The notes under the pieces: generated by a model
Databases searched by the model: none
What the model saw: only the letters and a program-made list of their open reading frames with translations
Told to the model about the DNA's origin: nothing
Position numbers and translations under genes: made by a program
In this document: piece by piece, positions 35,514 through 42,817 of the stretch
Numbering within the stretch: the stretch's first letter is position 1
Layout: each line of letters begins with the position of its first letter
Origin: JARRKC01 sp963723965
GTDB lineage: Bacteria; Acidobacteriota; UBA6911; RPQK01; JAPXNP01
Direction of reading: 5' to 3'
Length of the DNA: 64,000 bases
Assembly: GCA_963723965.1 (NCBI GenBank)
Contig: CAVRSV010000009.1
Span: forward strand, 79,489-143,488

Positions 35514-36644
35514 ATGGCAGGCAACACCTTCGGCAGGGCCTTTCGGGTCACCACCTGGGGAGAGAGTCACGGCGCCGGCGTGGGAGTCGTCATCGACGGG
35601 TGCCCGCCCGGCGTGCGCATCGAGCCGGAACGGATCCAGCAGGAACTGGACCGGCGCCGGCCCGGCCAGAGCCGGCTGACGACCCAGCGCCGGGAGGAGG
35701 ACCGGGTCCGACTGCTGAGCGGCGTCTTTGAGGGCCAATCCCTGGGAACGCCCATCGCCATGCTGGTCGAGAACACGGATGCCAGATCCCAGGACTATCA
35801 GGCGATGCAGACCCTCTATCGCCCCTCCCACGCCGATATGACCTACGACTTCAAGTACGGCCGCCGCAGTTGGGCGGGCGGGGGGCGCGCCAGTGCCCGC
35901 GAGACGATCGGCCGCGTCGCGGCCGGAGCCATCGCGCAGGAGTGGCTTTCCACGGAGTACGGCGTTGAGATCGTGGCCTGGGTGCAGCAGATTCACAGGG
36001 TGATCGCCGGGCCCCTCGAGCCGACGACAGTGACCCGGGACCAGGTTGAGGAGAGCCCGGTTCGCTGTCCCGACCCACCGAGCTCGGAGAAGATGGTGGC
36101 CGCCATCGAGCAGGCTCGTCGAGACCGGGACTCGGTCGGAGGCGTCATCGCCGTTGTCGCGCGGAACTGCCCGGCGGGCTGGGGGGAGCCGGTCTTCGAC
36201 AAGCTGGAAGCGCTGCTCGGGCATGCCTACCTCTCGATTCCGGCCAGCAAAGGCGTCGAGATCGGAAGTGGCTTCGGAAGCACGACGCTGCGGGGCAGCG
36301 AACACAACGACGAGTTCGTCTTCGAGGACGGGCAGATCCGGACCCGCACCAACCACAGCGGCGGAATTCAGGGAGGTATTTCGAACGGGATGCCCATCCT
36401 GGCGCGGGTCGCCTTCAAGCCGACGGCGACGATCAACAAAGCCCAGGGCACGGTGTCGGCCGCCGGTGAAGCGGTCACGCTGGCGGCCAAGGGGCGCCAC
36501 GACCCCTGCGTCCTGCCCCGGGCCGTCCCCATCGTCGAGGCCATGACGGCGTTGGTCCTGATCGATCTCGCTCTGCAGGATCGCGGCCAGATGGGCCATC
36601 GAGAACACTCCCTCGAGCCCCGCCACTCCGGGAAACAGGACTGA
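35514..36644 (+). CDS. aroC: Chorismate synthase
   Basis: A 376-residue FMN-dependent enzyme that makes chorismate from EPSP, the last shikimate step. Signature regions are GESHGAGVGVVIDGCPPG near the N-terminus, RSWAGGGRASARETIGRVAA (FMN/EPSP site) and EFVFEDGQIRTRTNHSGGIQ. The C-terminal KGRHDPCVLPRAVPIVEAMT is also diagnostic. No other aromatic pathway gene is nearby. The start has no strong Shine-Dalgarno sequence, but the N-terminus is as in the family. Confidence 0.97.
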   Translation: MAGNTFGRAFRVTTWGESHGAGVGVVIDGCPPGVRIEPERIQQELDRRRPGQSRLTTQRREEDRVRLLSGVFEGQSLGTPIAMLVENTDARSQDYQAMQTLYRPSHADMTYDFKYGRRSWAGGGRASARETIGRVAAGAIAQEWLSTEYGVEIVAWVQQIHRVIAGPLEPTTVTRDQVEESPVRCPDPPSSEKMVAAIEQARRDRDSVGGVIAVVARNCPAGWGEPVFDKLEALLGHAYLSIPASKGVEIGSGFGSTTLRGSEHNDEFVFEDGQIRTRTNHSGGIQGGISNGMPILARVAFKPTATINKAQGTVSAAGEAVTLAAKGRHDPCVLPRAVPIVEAMTALVLIDLALQDRGQMGHREHSLEPRHSGKQD

Positions 36645-36668
36645 TCGCGGGTGTGGTAAATTCTTGAG

Positions 36669-37682
36669 ATGGCATCCCTGCGCAGGCGGCGTCCCTGGGA
36701 CGTCATCCCGGAAGCCCAGGTCACGTCGGAGTCCTGCTATCGCAACCGTCGGACGGTCCTCAAAGATCTCGGCCGGGGAGGTCTGGGCCTGGCGGGGCTG
36801 CTGACCCTCGGCGCGGGTCAGGCAAAGGAGGTTCCCCAAGGGCCCTATGGGCAGGTTCCCGAATTCTGGACGAAGCGGTGGTCCACTCTGTTTCCCGCAA
36901 AACGAAACGAGAGCTTCCAGCGGCCGCGAGGGCTGACGGACGAACGCCTCTTCGCCGGATACAACAACTTCTACGAATTCTCCCTGGCGAAGGGCCGGGT
37001 CAAGGATCTGGTCGGCGACTTCGTCACCCATCCCTGGGAGGTCGAGGTTCTGGGCGAGGTCGGGAAGAAGGGCAAGTTCGATCTCGATCGGCTCATCCGG
37101 ATGGGACAACTGGAGGAGCGCATCTATCATTTCCGCTGCGTCGAGGCCTGGTCCGCCAACGTTCCCTGGACCGGTTATCCGCTTTCGCAGCTGATCGAGA
37201 AGCTCGAGCCGACGTCGAAAGCCCGGTTCGTGCGTTTCACCACCGTCCTGCGCCCGGAACAGATGCCCAACCAGCAGGGGGACGGACATGGCTATTCCTG
37301 GCCCTACTATGAAGCGCTCTCCCTGCCGGAGGCGATGAACGAATTGACCCTGCTGACTTTTGGCATGTACGGCCATCCCCTCAACAAGCAGGACGGATCG
37401 CCCGTTCGGATCGTGCTTCCCTGGAAGTACGGCTTCAAGAGCATCAAATCCATCGTTCGCATGGAATTCCTGGAGAAGAAGCCCGGGACCTTCTGGAGCG
37501 ACTCCTCCCGCGAATACGGCTTCTACGCGAACGTGAATCCCAAGTTTCCGCATCCCCGCTGGAGTCAGGCGAGCGAGACCTTTCTGAACACGCGCGAGCG
37601 GGTTCCGACCACGATCTACAACGGGTATGGACAGTACGTCGGGCAGCTTTACGATGAAAACGACCGCACCTATTTCTATTAA
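36669..37682 (+). CDS. msrP: Protein-methionine-sulfoxide reductase, molybdopterin subunit MsrP
   Basis: A 337-residue periplasmic molybdoenzyme that repairs oxidised methionines in envelope proteins. A Tat-type signal is visible (NRRTVLKDLGRGGLGLAGLL, twin Arg near residue 28). The molybdenum-ligand cysteine is in YHFRCVEAWSANVPW (about residue 157). KYGFKSIKSIVRMEF and the C-terminal NTRERVPTTIYNGYGQYVG match the YedY group. The usual membrane haem partner MsrQ is not next to it. Instead, 22 bases downstream is a probable selenocysteine-containing redoxin. Confidence 0.94.
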   Translation: MASLRRRRPWDVIPEAQVTSESCYRNRRTVLKDLGRGGLGLAGLLTLGAGQAKEVPQGPYGQVPEFWTKRWSTLFPAKRNESFQRPRGLTDERLFAGYNNFYEFSLAKGRVKDLVGDFVTHPWEVEVLGEVGKKGKFDLDRLIRMGQLEERIYHFRCVEAWSANVPWTGYPLSQLIEKLEPTSKARFVRFTTVLRPEQMPNQQGDGHGYSWPYYEALSLPEAMNELTLLTFGMYGHPLNKQDGSPVRIVLPWKYGFKSIKSIVRMEFLEKKPGTFWSDSSREYGFYANVNPKFPHPRWSQASETFLNTRERVPTTIYNGYGQYVGQLYDENDRTYFY

Positions 37683-37704
37683 CGGATCGCCCGGGACCGG
37701 GCGC

Positions 37705-38253
37705 ATGAGAGGTCTTCTCGGGCTGGCGATCCTTTTGCTGACGGCCCTGGTTCCCGCGGCCTGCACCACCACACCCCCCCAGGGGGAGCCCATCGACATG
37801 GAGGCCCTGCGCACCTTTGCGCCCTTCGACCTGAAGGGGCTGGACGGGCAGCAGCATCGACTTCGGGACTATCTGGACAAGATCACTCTGGTGTCGTTCT
37901 TTTTCCCGACCTGAGGAACCTGCAATGCGGAGTTGCCGCATTTGCAGAAGCTGTACGAGCAGTATTCGAGTCAGGGCTTTCGGATGGTGGCGATCAACGT
38001 GATTCCGGAACAGGACGCCATGGTTCCCGCCTGGGCCAAACGGGGTGGGTACACATTTCCCATCCTGGTGGGGGCGAATACGGGGCAGATTGCCTCGACC
38101 TACCAGATCAGCGGGACTCCCGCGACCTTCCTGCTGGACGGACAGGGCAAGGTCCTGGCTCGTATCGATGGCTATGCGCCAGGCCAGGAGAAAAAGATCG
38201 AGCAGCGGATCCAGGCCGCCCTGAAGGAGACCCCCTCAACGACGGCCGGCTGA
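37705..38253 (+). CDS. TlpA/thioredoxin-like lipoprotein with in-frame TGA, probable selenoprotein
   Basis: Read through the TGA at 37912-37914, this is a 182-residue envelope redoxin. The N-terminus MRGLLGLAILLLTALVPAAC is a signal peptide, probably a lipoprotein signal although the lipobox (PAAC) is not canonical. The redox centre reads SFFFPT-U-GTC-NAELPHLQ, with Sec at residue 70 and Cys at 73 in the place of the TlpA CxxC. The thioredoxin fold continues on the far side: FRMVAINVIPEQD, the cis-Pro motif SGTPATFLLDGQGKVL, and a C-terminal helix. Both halves are in one frame. ATG 37705 is chosen for the signal peptide; ATG 37654 is an alternative. A stem-loop directly after the TGA supports Sec insertion. 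Confidence 0.85.
37920..37947 (+). promoter_or_regulatory. Candidate bacterial SECIS element
   Basis: Five bases after the TGA codon, CTGCAATGCGG (37920-37930) pairs with CCGCATTTGCAG (37936-37947). Eleven base pairs form with one bulged T (37943). The five-base loop is AGTTG. The G at loop position 2, 18 bases downstream of the TGA, followed by T, matches the known bacterial SECIS rule of a conserved G (often GU) in a small apical loop 16-37 bases from the UGA. In bacteria SelB binds this hairpin in the coding region. Confidence 0.8.
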
Positions 38254-38270
38254 CGCAACAAAAGTCTCCC

Positions 38271-38319
38271 CGAAACTCGAAACTCGAAACTAGGAACTAG
38301 GAACTAGGAACTAGGAACT
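38271..38319. repeat. Seven perfect heptads shared by two convergent gene ends
   Basis: CGAAACT three times, then AGGAACT four times, with no register slip. It lies between the selenoprotein (plus strand, stop 38251-38253) and the HAD phosphatase (minus strand). The HAD stop codon TAG (38311-38313) is itself part of the array. Confidence 0.85.
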
Positions 38320-38949
38320 TCCGAGAGTTTCGAGGACGTCGAGAATCTGGCTGAACCGGTCGATCTCGAATTGAGCGCCGTCCGCACTGAGATGGCCGAA
38401 GCCGTACCGGCAAAACACGCTATGGGCGCCGGTGCGGCGGGCCATTTCGAGATCCGGGACGTGATCCCCGACGATCAGGATTTCGTCGGTCGTCGTGTTG
38501 AACTCGGCCTGAATGAAACGAATCGGAAAGGGATCCGGTTTGCGGACGGAGAACGTGTCGCCTCCAGCCACGTAGCGGAACAACGTTTCGAGAGAGTGGG
38601 CCTGAAGAATCGTTCGGATGAGCTGTTCGGGTTTGTTCGAGACAATGGTCCGGATCGCCTCAATCTTCGGAAGTGTCTCCCGGACACCCGGGTAGGGAAC
38701 CGCCTTGTCGCCCGGATGGGCGCGGTAATACTCGAGCACCACCGGAAGGGCCTCGGCGGTGGAGACATCGCTGTCCTGGAAGGCCCGTTCGGCCAGAACT
38801 TCCACACCATACCCCACCATGCCGGTGACCGCCTCGATGGAGTGTTCGGAGAGCCCGAACTGTCGCCGGGCGAAGTTGACGGCATCGGTGATATCGGCGC
38901 GCGTATCGAACAGCGTGCCGTCGAAATCGAAGACGACGACTTTGATCAA
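38311..38949 (-). CDS. HAD-superfamily phosphatase (phosphoglycolate phosphatase-like)
   Basis: A 212-residue HAD hydrolase of the Gph/PGMB group. Motif I is VVVFDFDGTLFDT with both catalytic Asp, motif II is IVSNKPEQ, motif III is RKPDPFPI and motif IV is VGDHVPDLEMA. A helical cap domain lies between motifs I and II. The start is probably TTG 38949, preceded by GGGAGG; the longer in-frame start at 39132 would encode translated repeats. The substrate may be 2-phosphoglycolate or another small phosphate ester. The stop codon lies inside a heptad array. Confidence 0.87.
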   Translation of the reverse strand: MIKVVVFDFDGTLFDTRADITDAVNFARRQFGLSEHSIEAVTGMVGYGVEVLAERAFQDSDVSTAEALPVVLEYYRAHPGDKAVPYPGVRETLPKIEAIRTIVSNKPEQLIRTILQAHSLETLFRYVAGGDTFSVRKPDPFPIRFIQAEFNTTTDEILIVGDHVPDLEMARRTGAHSVFCRYGFGHLSADGAQFEIDRFSQILDVLETLGSS

Positions 38950-39615
38950 GAATCCATCCTCCCTTCCCGAACATTCTGGCATAGACGGCGGAACGGCGGG
39001 CGGATCTGAGATCTTTGACTGAAGGAGCAAGGAGCAAGGAGCAAGGAGCAAGGAGCAAGAAGGGTTCCGAGTTCCTGGTTCCTGGTTTCGAGTGGGAGGA
39101 GCTGCCGGCTTGTCGCTGGCGGGCTCACTCAACCCGCGGCCATCTCCTCCGACGCCGCAGGCGTCCTTGGAGATGGAATGAGAAGGCCAGTCTCACGCAG
39201 TCGCTAAAATGCGCTGCAAGTTTCAACGGGCTCGAGGCCCAGAAAGGAAGCGCGGGAGCTTGCTCCCGCTTTCGAGCCACCCGGGACGTCCATCGCCGAC
39301 AGGCATCTCCGGTCCGCCGACCCACCCCCGCCGAAGCCCGGGCGGGCACATGACCGAGGCTCCTCCACAGAAAGCGGTAGCAAGCTACCGCAGTCCAAAG
39401 CGGCTTCGCCGCCACCGGAAACTTCACACGCGGCGGGAGGCGTAAATCGTAAATCTCAAATCGTAAATCTCAAATCCTGCTGAATTCCCTTCCCCGCCGT
39501 AGTACCCGGGTAGCCGTTCCCGCGCAAACAAAAATGCTGAGATCTGCTGGTTATCGGGTAAGATGCTGGCGCATCCCGAATCGCCCATGCCTTCGAAACC
39601 ACGGAGAGGAGACCG
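38950..39615. repeat. 666-bp gene-free interval with five repeat blocks
   Basis: Contents in order: five exact GGAGCAA heptads (39024-39058); a GAGTTCC-family array (39062-39096); a 25-bp copy of the segment also found at 33795-33819 (39147-39171); the palindromes GCGGGAGC-TT-GCTCCCGC (39252-39269) and GCGGTAGC-AA-GCTACCGC (39374-39391); and five exact GTAAATC/TCAAATC heptads (39442-39476). Only the last ~130 bases before hflK look like a normal promoter region. I see no gene. Confidence 0.8.
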
Positions 39616-40629
39616 ATGGACGGAAAGAATATCTTCGACATCAATGTGCGGGAGTTTCAGCCTCCCCGGATCTCGGGCCGCCTGATCCTTTCGGCGGTCG
39701 TGGCCTTGTTCCTGCTGATCGCGCTGTTTGCCAGTTTCTACCAGATCGAGCCGGAAGAGGTCGGGGTCGTCCTGCGTTTTGGCCGTTACGTCCGTACGAC
39801 CGATCCTGGACTGCACGCCAAGATCCCCTTCGCCGAAACCGTTCTCAAAGTGCCGGTCCAACGTCAGTTGAAGCAGGAGTTCGGATTTCGGACGATTCAG
39901 GCCGGAGTGCGGACGCGGTACTCGGATCAGAAGTTTCTGGAGGAGTCGCTCATGCTCACGGGCGACCTGAACGTGGCGGTCGTCGAGTGGATCGTCCAGT
40001 ACCGGGTTTCGGATCCGTACAAATATCTGTTCCGGGTGCGTAACGTGGAGGAGACCTTCCGCAACATGACCGAGGCCATGATGCGGCTGGTCATCGGCGA
40101 TCGGACAGTGACGGAGGTCCTGACAGTTGGCCGCCAGGAAATCGAGGTAAAGGTCCTCGATCTCCTGCAGGATCTCTGTAATCAGTATGAAACGGGGATC
40201 ACCGTGGACCAGGTCGTCCTGCAGGATGTCACGCCTCCGGATCCGGTCAAGCCCTCCTGGGATGAAGTCAACCAGGCGCAGCAGCAGCGCGACCGGCTGA
40301 TCAACGATGCCCAGGCCGAGTACAACGAGCTGATTCCCCGGGCTCGGGGAGAGGCCCAGCAGGCGGTGCTGCAGGCGGAGGGGTACGGCTTCGATCGGAC
40401 CAACCGTGCCGAGGGTGACGCCTCGAGATTCAAAGCTCTGTACGAAGCCTATCGGCGCGCTCCCGAGGTGACCCGCAAGCGCCTGTACTTCGAGACGATG
40501 CAGAAAGTCCTGCCCAAATGGGGCGGGAAGCTGATGCTCGACGGAGACGCGGAAGGCGTCCTGCCGCTCCTGCCGCTCGAGGCTTTGCAGAAATCGGGTC
40601 TGGGTAAACCGCAAGGGGGTGGACAGTGA
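39616..40629 (+). CDS. hflK: SPFH-domain membrane protein HflK
   Basis: A 337-residue protein with one N-terminal membrane helix (LILSAVVALFLLIALFASFYQ). An SPFH/prohibitin domain begins at EPEEVGVVLRFGRYVRTTDPGLHAKIP, and a charged helical tail follows. With HflC it forms the cage complex that surrounds and regulates the membrane protease FtsH. It is shorter than E. coli HflK (419 residues) because the Gly-rich N-terminal tail is reduced. GAGGAGACCG precedes the ATG. It overlaps hflC by 4 bases. Confidence 0.93.
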   Translation: MDGKNIFDINVREFQPPRISGRLILSAVVALFLLIALFASFYQIEPEEVGVVLRFGRYVRTTDPGLHAKIPFAETVLKVPVQRQLKQEFGFRTIQAGVRTRYSDQKFLEESLMLTGDLNVAVVEWIVQYRVSDPYKYLFRVRNVEETFRNMTEAMMRLVIGDRTVTEVLTVGRQEIEVKVLDLLQDLCNQYETGITVDQVVLQDVTPPDPVKPSWDEVNQAQQQRDRLINDAQAEYNELIPRARGEAQQAVLQAEGYGFDRTNRAEGDASRFKALYEAYRRAPEVTRKRLYFETMQKVLPKWGGKLMLDGDAEGVLPLLPLEALQKSGLGKPQGGGQ

Positions 40630-41564
40630 AGATGACCCCGAAAATGGTAGTGATCATAGCCGCGGCTTTCGTTCTGCTGGTGGCTCTCAACAGTGCGCTC
40701 TACATCGTGGGCGAAACGGACCAGGTGGTCATCACCCAGTTCGGCGAACCGGTGGGAGCGCCGGTCGAGCAGCCCGGGATTCACATCAAACTGCCCTTCG
40801 TACAGAATGCGAACTATTTCGACAAGCGCTTCCTGGAATGGGACGGTGACCCCAACCAGGTACCGACCAAGGACAAGCGCTTCATCTGGGTCAACACGTA
40901 CGCCCGCTGGCGGATCGTCGACCCGTTGAAGTTCTTCCAGCGGCTCCGGGATGAGCGAGGGGCCCAGTCGCGTCTGGACGACATTCTCGATGGTGAGACG
41001 CGCAACGCCGTTGCCCGTCAGAACCTGGTCGAGGTGGTGCGCAGCAGCAACCGCGAAGAAAACACGATCCAGCTCGAATCGGAGGAAGAACGCGTCATTC
41101 TGGAGCCCATCGAAAAGGGTCGGGAGGCGATCACACGAGAGATTCTCAGCCGGGCCCAGGAGCGGGCGGCGGATCTGGGGATCGAGCTGATCGATCTGCG
41201 GCTGAAGAGGATCAACTACGTCGAAGAGGTCCAGAAGGACGTATTCGATCGGATGATTGCCGAACGCAACAGGATCGCCCAGCGCTTCCTTTCCGAGGGC
41301 CAGGGAGAAGCGGCCCGGATTCGCGGTGAGAAGGAACGGGATCTCGCGCAAATCCAGTCGGAAGCGTATCGCACGGCCGAAGAGATTCGGGGAAAGGCGG
41401 ACGCGATCGCGACCGATACTTACTCGAACGCCTACAATCGAGACGTCACCTTCTATGCGTTCCTGAAGAGCCTGGAAACCTACGAGCAGACCGCCGATTC
41501 CAACAGCACGCTGATCCTGACGACGGACAGCGATCTGCTCCGTTCGCTCAAGAAGACGCCCTGA
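40626..41564 (+). CDS. hflC: SPFH-domain membrane protein HflC
   Basis: A 312-residue partner of HflK, starting at GTG 40626, which overlaps the hflK stop; ATG 40632 is an alternative. It has an N-terminal helix (MVVIIAAAFVLLVALNSALY) and an SPFH domain (VGETDQVVITQFGEPVG). The QRFLSEGQGEAARIRGEKER helix is highly typical of HflC. FtsH is not in the window. Confidence 0.94.
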   Translation: MKMTPKMVVIIAAAFVLLVALNSALYIVGETDQVVITQFGEPVGAPVEQPGIHIKLPFVQNANYFDKRFLEWDGDPNQVPTKDKRFIWVNTYARWRIVDPLKFFQRLRDERGAQSRLDDILDGETRNAVARQNLVEVVRSSNREENTIQLESEEERVILEPIEKGREAITREILSRAQERAADLGIELIDLRLKRINYVEEVQKDVFDRMIAERNRIAQRFLSEGQGEAARIRGEKERDLAQIQSEAYRTAEEIRGKADAIATDTYSNAYNRDVTFYAFLKSLETYEQTADSNSTLILTTDSDLLRSLKKTP

Positions 41565-41579
41565 CCCGAACTCCGAGGC

Positions 41580-41638
41580 CCGGCGGGGTGGAACGCCCCG
41601 CCGGCGGTCCGGGAACCCGGTTCTTGGGGGAACCGGGT
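41580..41638. terminator. Two strong hairpins between convergent genes, probable bidirectional terminator
   Basis: CCGGCGGGG (41580-41588) pairs with CCCCGCCGG (41596-41604) around a 7-base loop. Then ACCCGGTTC (41615-41623) pairs with GAACCGGGT (41630-41638) around TTGGGG. They fill the gap between hflC and the convergent DinB-family gene. There is no U tract, so intrinsic termination is inferred from position and stability only. Confidence 0.6.
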
Positions 41639-41639
41639 G

Positions 41640-42164
41640 CTACCACCCCTTGCGCTTGCGCAGGCCGGTGATGTGAGCGAGATGGTGGTCGCCGTGCCAC
41701 GCGTACATCTGGAGCGTGGTGTCGAGGTCGATGTCTCCCCACTCCGGGTGATGGAAGGGTCGGGCGAAATCGGCCTCCTCGAGGGAGCGCAGCAGCAGGA
41801 CCCAACGTTCGTGGACTGCCGAGATGATGGCGAGGGAAGGGCGCAGCGGAGCCGAGCGGGCGTCGGCGAGCCGGGCCCAGGCCGCCTGGTCGTAAGCCTT
41901 GATAGTGGGTTTGTCCTCCGTCAGGGCGAGGCGGACGCGGACGTAGGCATTGATATGACTGTCGGCGATGTGATGGACGAGCTGGCGCACCGTCCAGCCT
42001 TCCGGACGGTAAGCCGTATCCAGCTGAGCGTCGCTCAGGCCCGCAACCGCCTGCTCGAGCCGCTCCGGCAGCCCGGCCACACTGCGGATCCAGCGTTCCC
42101 GTTTCTCCGCCGTAACGGCGGGGTCGCGCTGGAACTTCCCGATGGGATACTGCAGATTCTCCAT
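41640..42164 (-). CDS. DinB/YfiT-family metal-dependent transferase
   Basis: A 174-residue four-helix-bundle protein of the DinB/YfiT superfamily. Three conserved histidines for the metal are seen in LVHHIADSHINAYVR and in YAWHGDHHLAHI near the C-terminus. ENLQYPIGKFQRDP at the start matches YfiT/BstA (bacillithiol S-transferase) proteins. Thiol S-transferase activity is an inference from the family. ATG 42164 has AGAGGAGAAGAC upstream; the longer in-frame start (42311) is not supported. Confidence 0.87.
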   Translation of the reverse strand: MENLQYPIGKFQRDPAVTAEKRERWIRSVAGLPERLEQAVAGLSDAQLDTAYRPEGWTVRQLVHHIADSHINAYVRVRLALTEDKPTIKAYDQAAWARLADARSAPLRPSLAIISAVHERWVLLLRSLEEADFARPFHHPEWGDIDLDTTLQMYAWHGDHHLAHITGLRKRKGW

Positions 42165-42327
42165 GTCTTCTCCTCTCGCTGCCGCCCCGGATGGGGCCGA
42201 TCCGATGTATGCGTATCTTATCGAATCAGAAGTCTCGTTGAAGCGCGTGTCCCGGCGAATTATCCTTGTAGCGCCCGGGCGGGGGGAAATCGGTCTCTCG
42301 CGCTCGATCACCGGACGGAAGGATGCG

Positions 42328-42747
42328 ATGAACGATTCCCGCCCGCAGCCGATGCGGCTCCTGCGCTTGCTCTGGATTGCCTTTCTGTTCTCGACCGTCG
42401 TGTGGGGAGTACTGGCCTGGATCGTGACGCGGGGTGCCGGAGCGGGTGCGAAGGCCGCTTTGTCCTTTTCCGACCCGCTTTTCGCGGCGCTGTGTCTGGT
42501 GGCGGTCGCTCTGTTCGTGGTGGCCGCACAACTGGGTCGTTTCTTCCCGATCCGGTCGGCCGGCGATCAGTCCCGGATCAGCCTGCATCGATTCCAGATC
42601 CCGCTCGTCCGGTTCGCCCTGTTCGAAGCCATCGGACTGCTGGGATTCGTGGGGGCCTTCGTCAAGCTGAGGTTCGAGGCCTGTCTTCCCTTTCTCCTGC
42701 TGGCCGTCGCGGGGCTCCTCATGTCCCGCCCGCGAGGTGGGGCGTGA
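42328..42747 (+). CDS. Small membrane protein of unknown function
   Basis: A 139-residue protein with four predicted membrane helices: RLLWIAFLFSTVVWGVLAWI, PLFAALCLVAVALFVVAAQL, FALFEAIGLLGFVGAFV and CLPFLLLAVAGLLM. I recognise no family motif with certainty. Small four-helix proteins of this shape are common hypothetical membrane proteins. The ATG is preceded by GGACGGAAGGATGCG. It is followed 70 bases later by the LOG-family gene, with which it may be co-transcribed. Confidence 0.6.
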   Translation: MNDSRPQPMRLLRLLWIAFLFSTVVWGVLAWIVTRGAGAGAKAALSFSDPLFAALCLVAVALFVVAAQLGRFFPIRSAGDQSRISLHRFQIPLVRFALFEAIGLLGFVGAFVKLRFEACLPFLLLAVAGLLMSRPRGGA

Positions 42748-42817
42748 TGGGAGGCGATCCCGACAACGATCTGCGGGGAAGCAGCTCCGGAGAATTCAGC
42801 GATCAGGAGATTGACTC

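Noticed and set aside
37627..37914. Separate 95-codon gene ending at the TGA, and a second gene from 37933
   Set aside because: Both are halves of one thioredoxin-fold protein in the same frame. The TGA fits selenocysteine better than two genes or a pseudogene.
37912..37914. Nonsense mutation or sequencing error in a TlpA pseudogene
   Set aside because: The codon falls precisely on the redox-active cysteine position and a SECIS-like hairpin follows. The rest of the frame is intact.
38953..39132. N-terminal extension of the HAD phosphatase to an ATG at 39132
   Set aside because: The added residues are translated GGAGCAA and GAGTTCC repeats, and the TTG start at 38949 has a good Shine-Dalgarno sequence.
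38271..39476. CRISPR array
   Set aside because: The repeats are 7-bp tandem units or isolated hairpins without spacers of regular length, and no cas genes are present.
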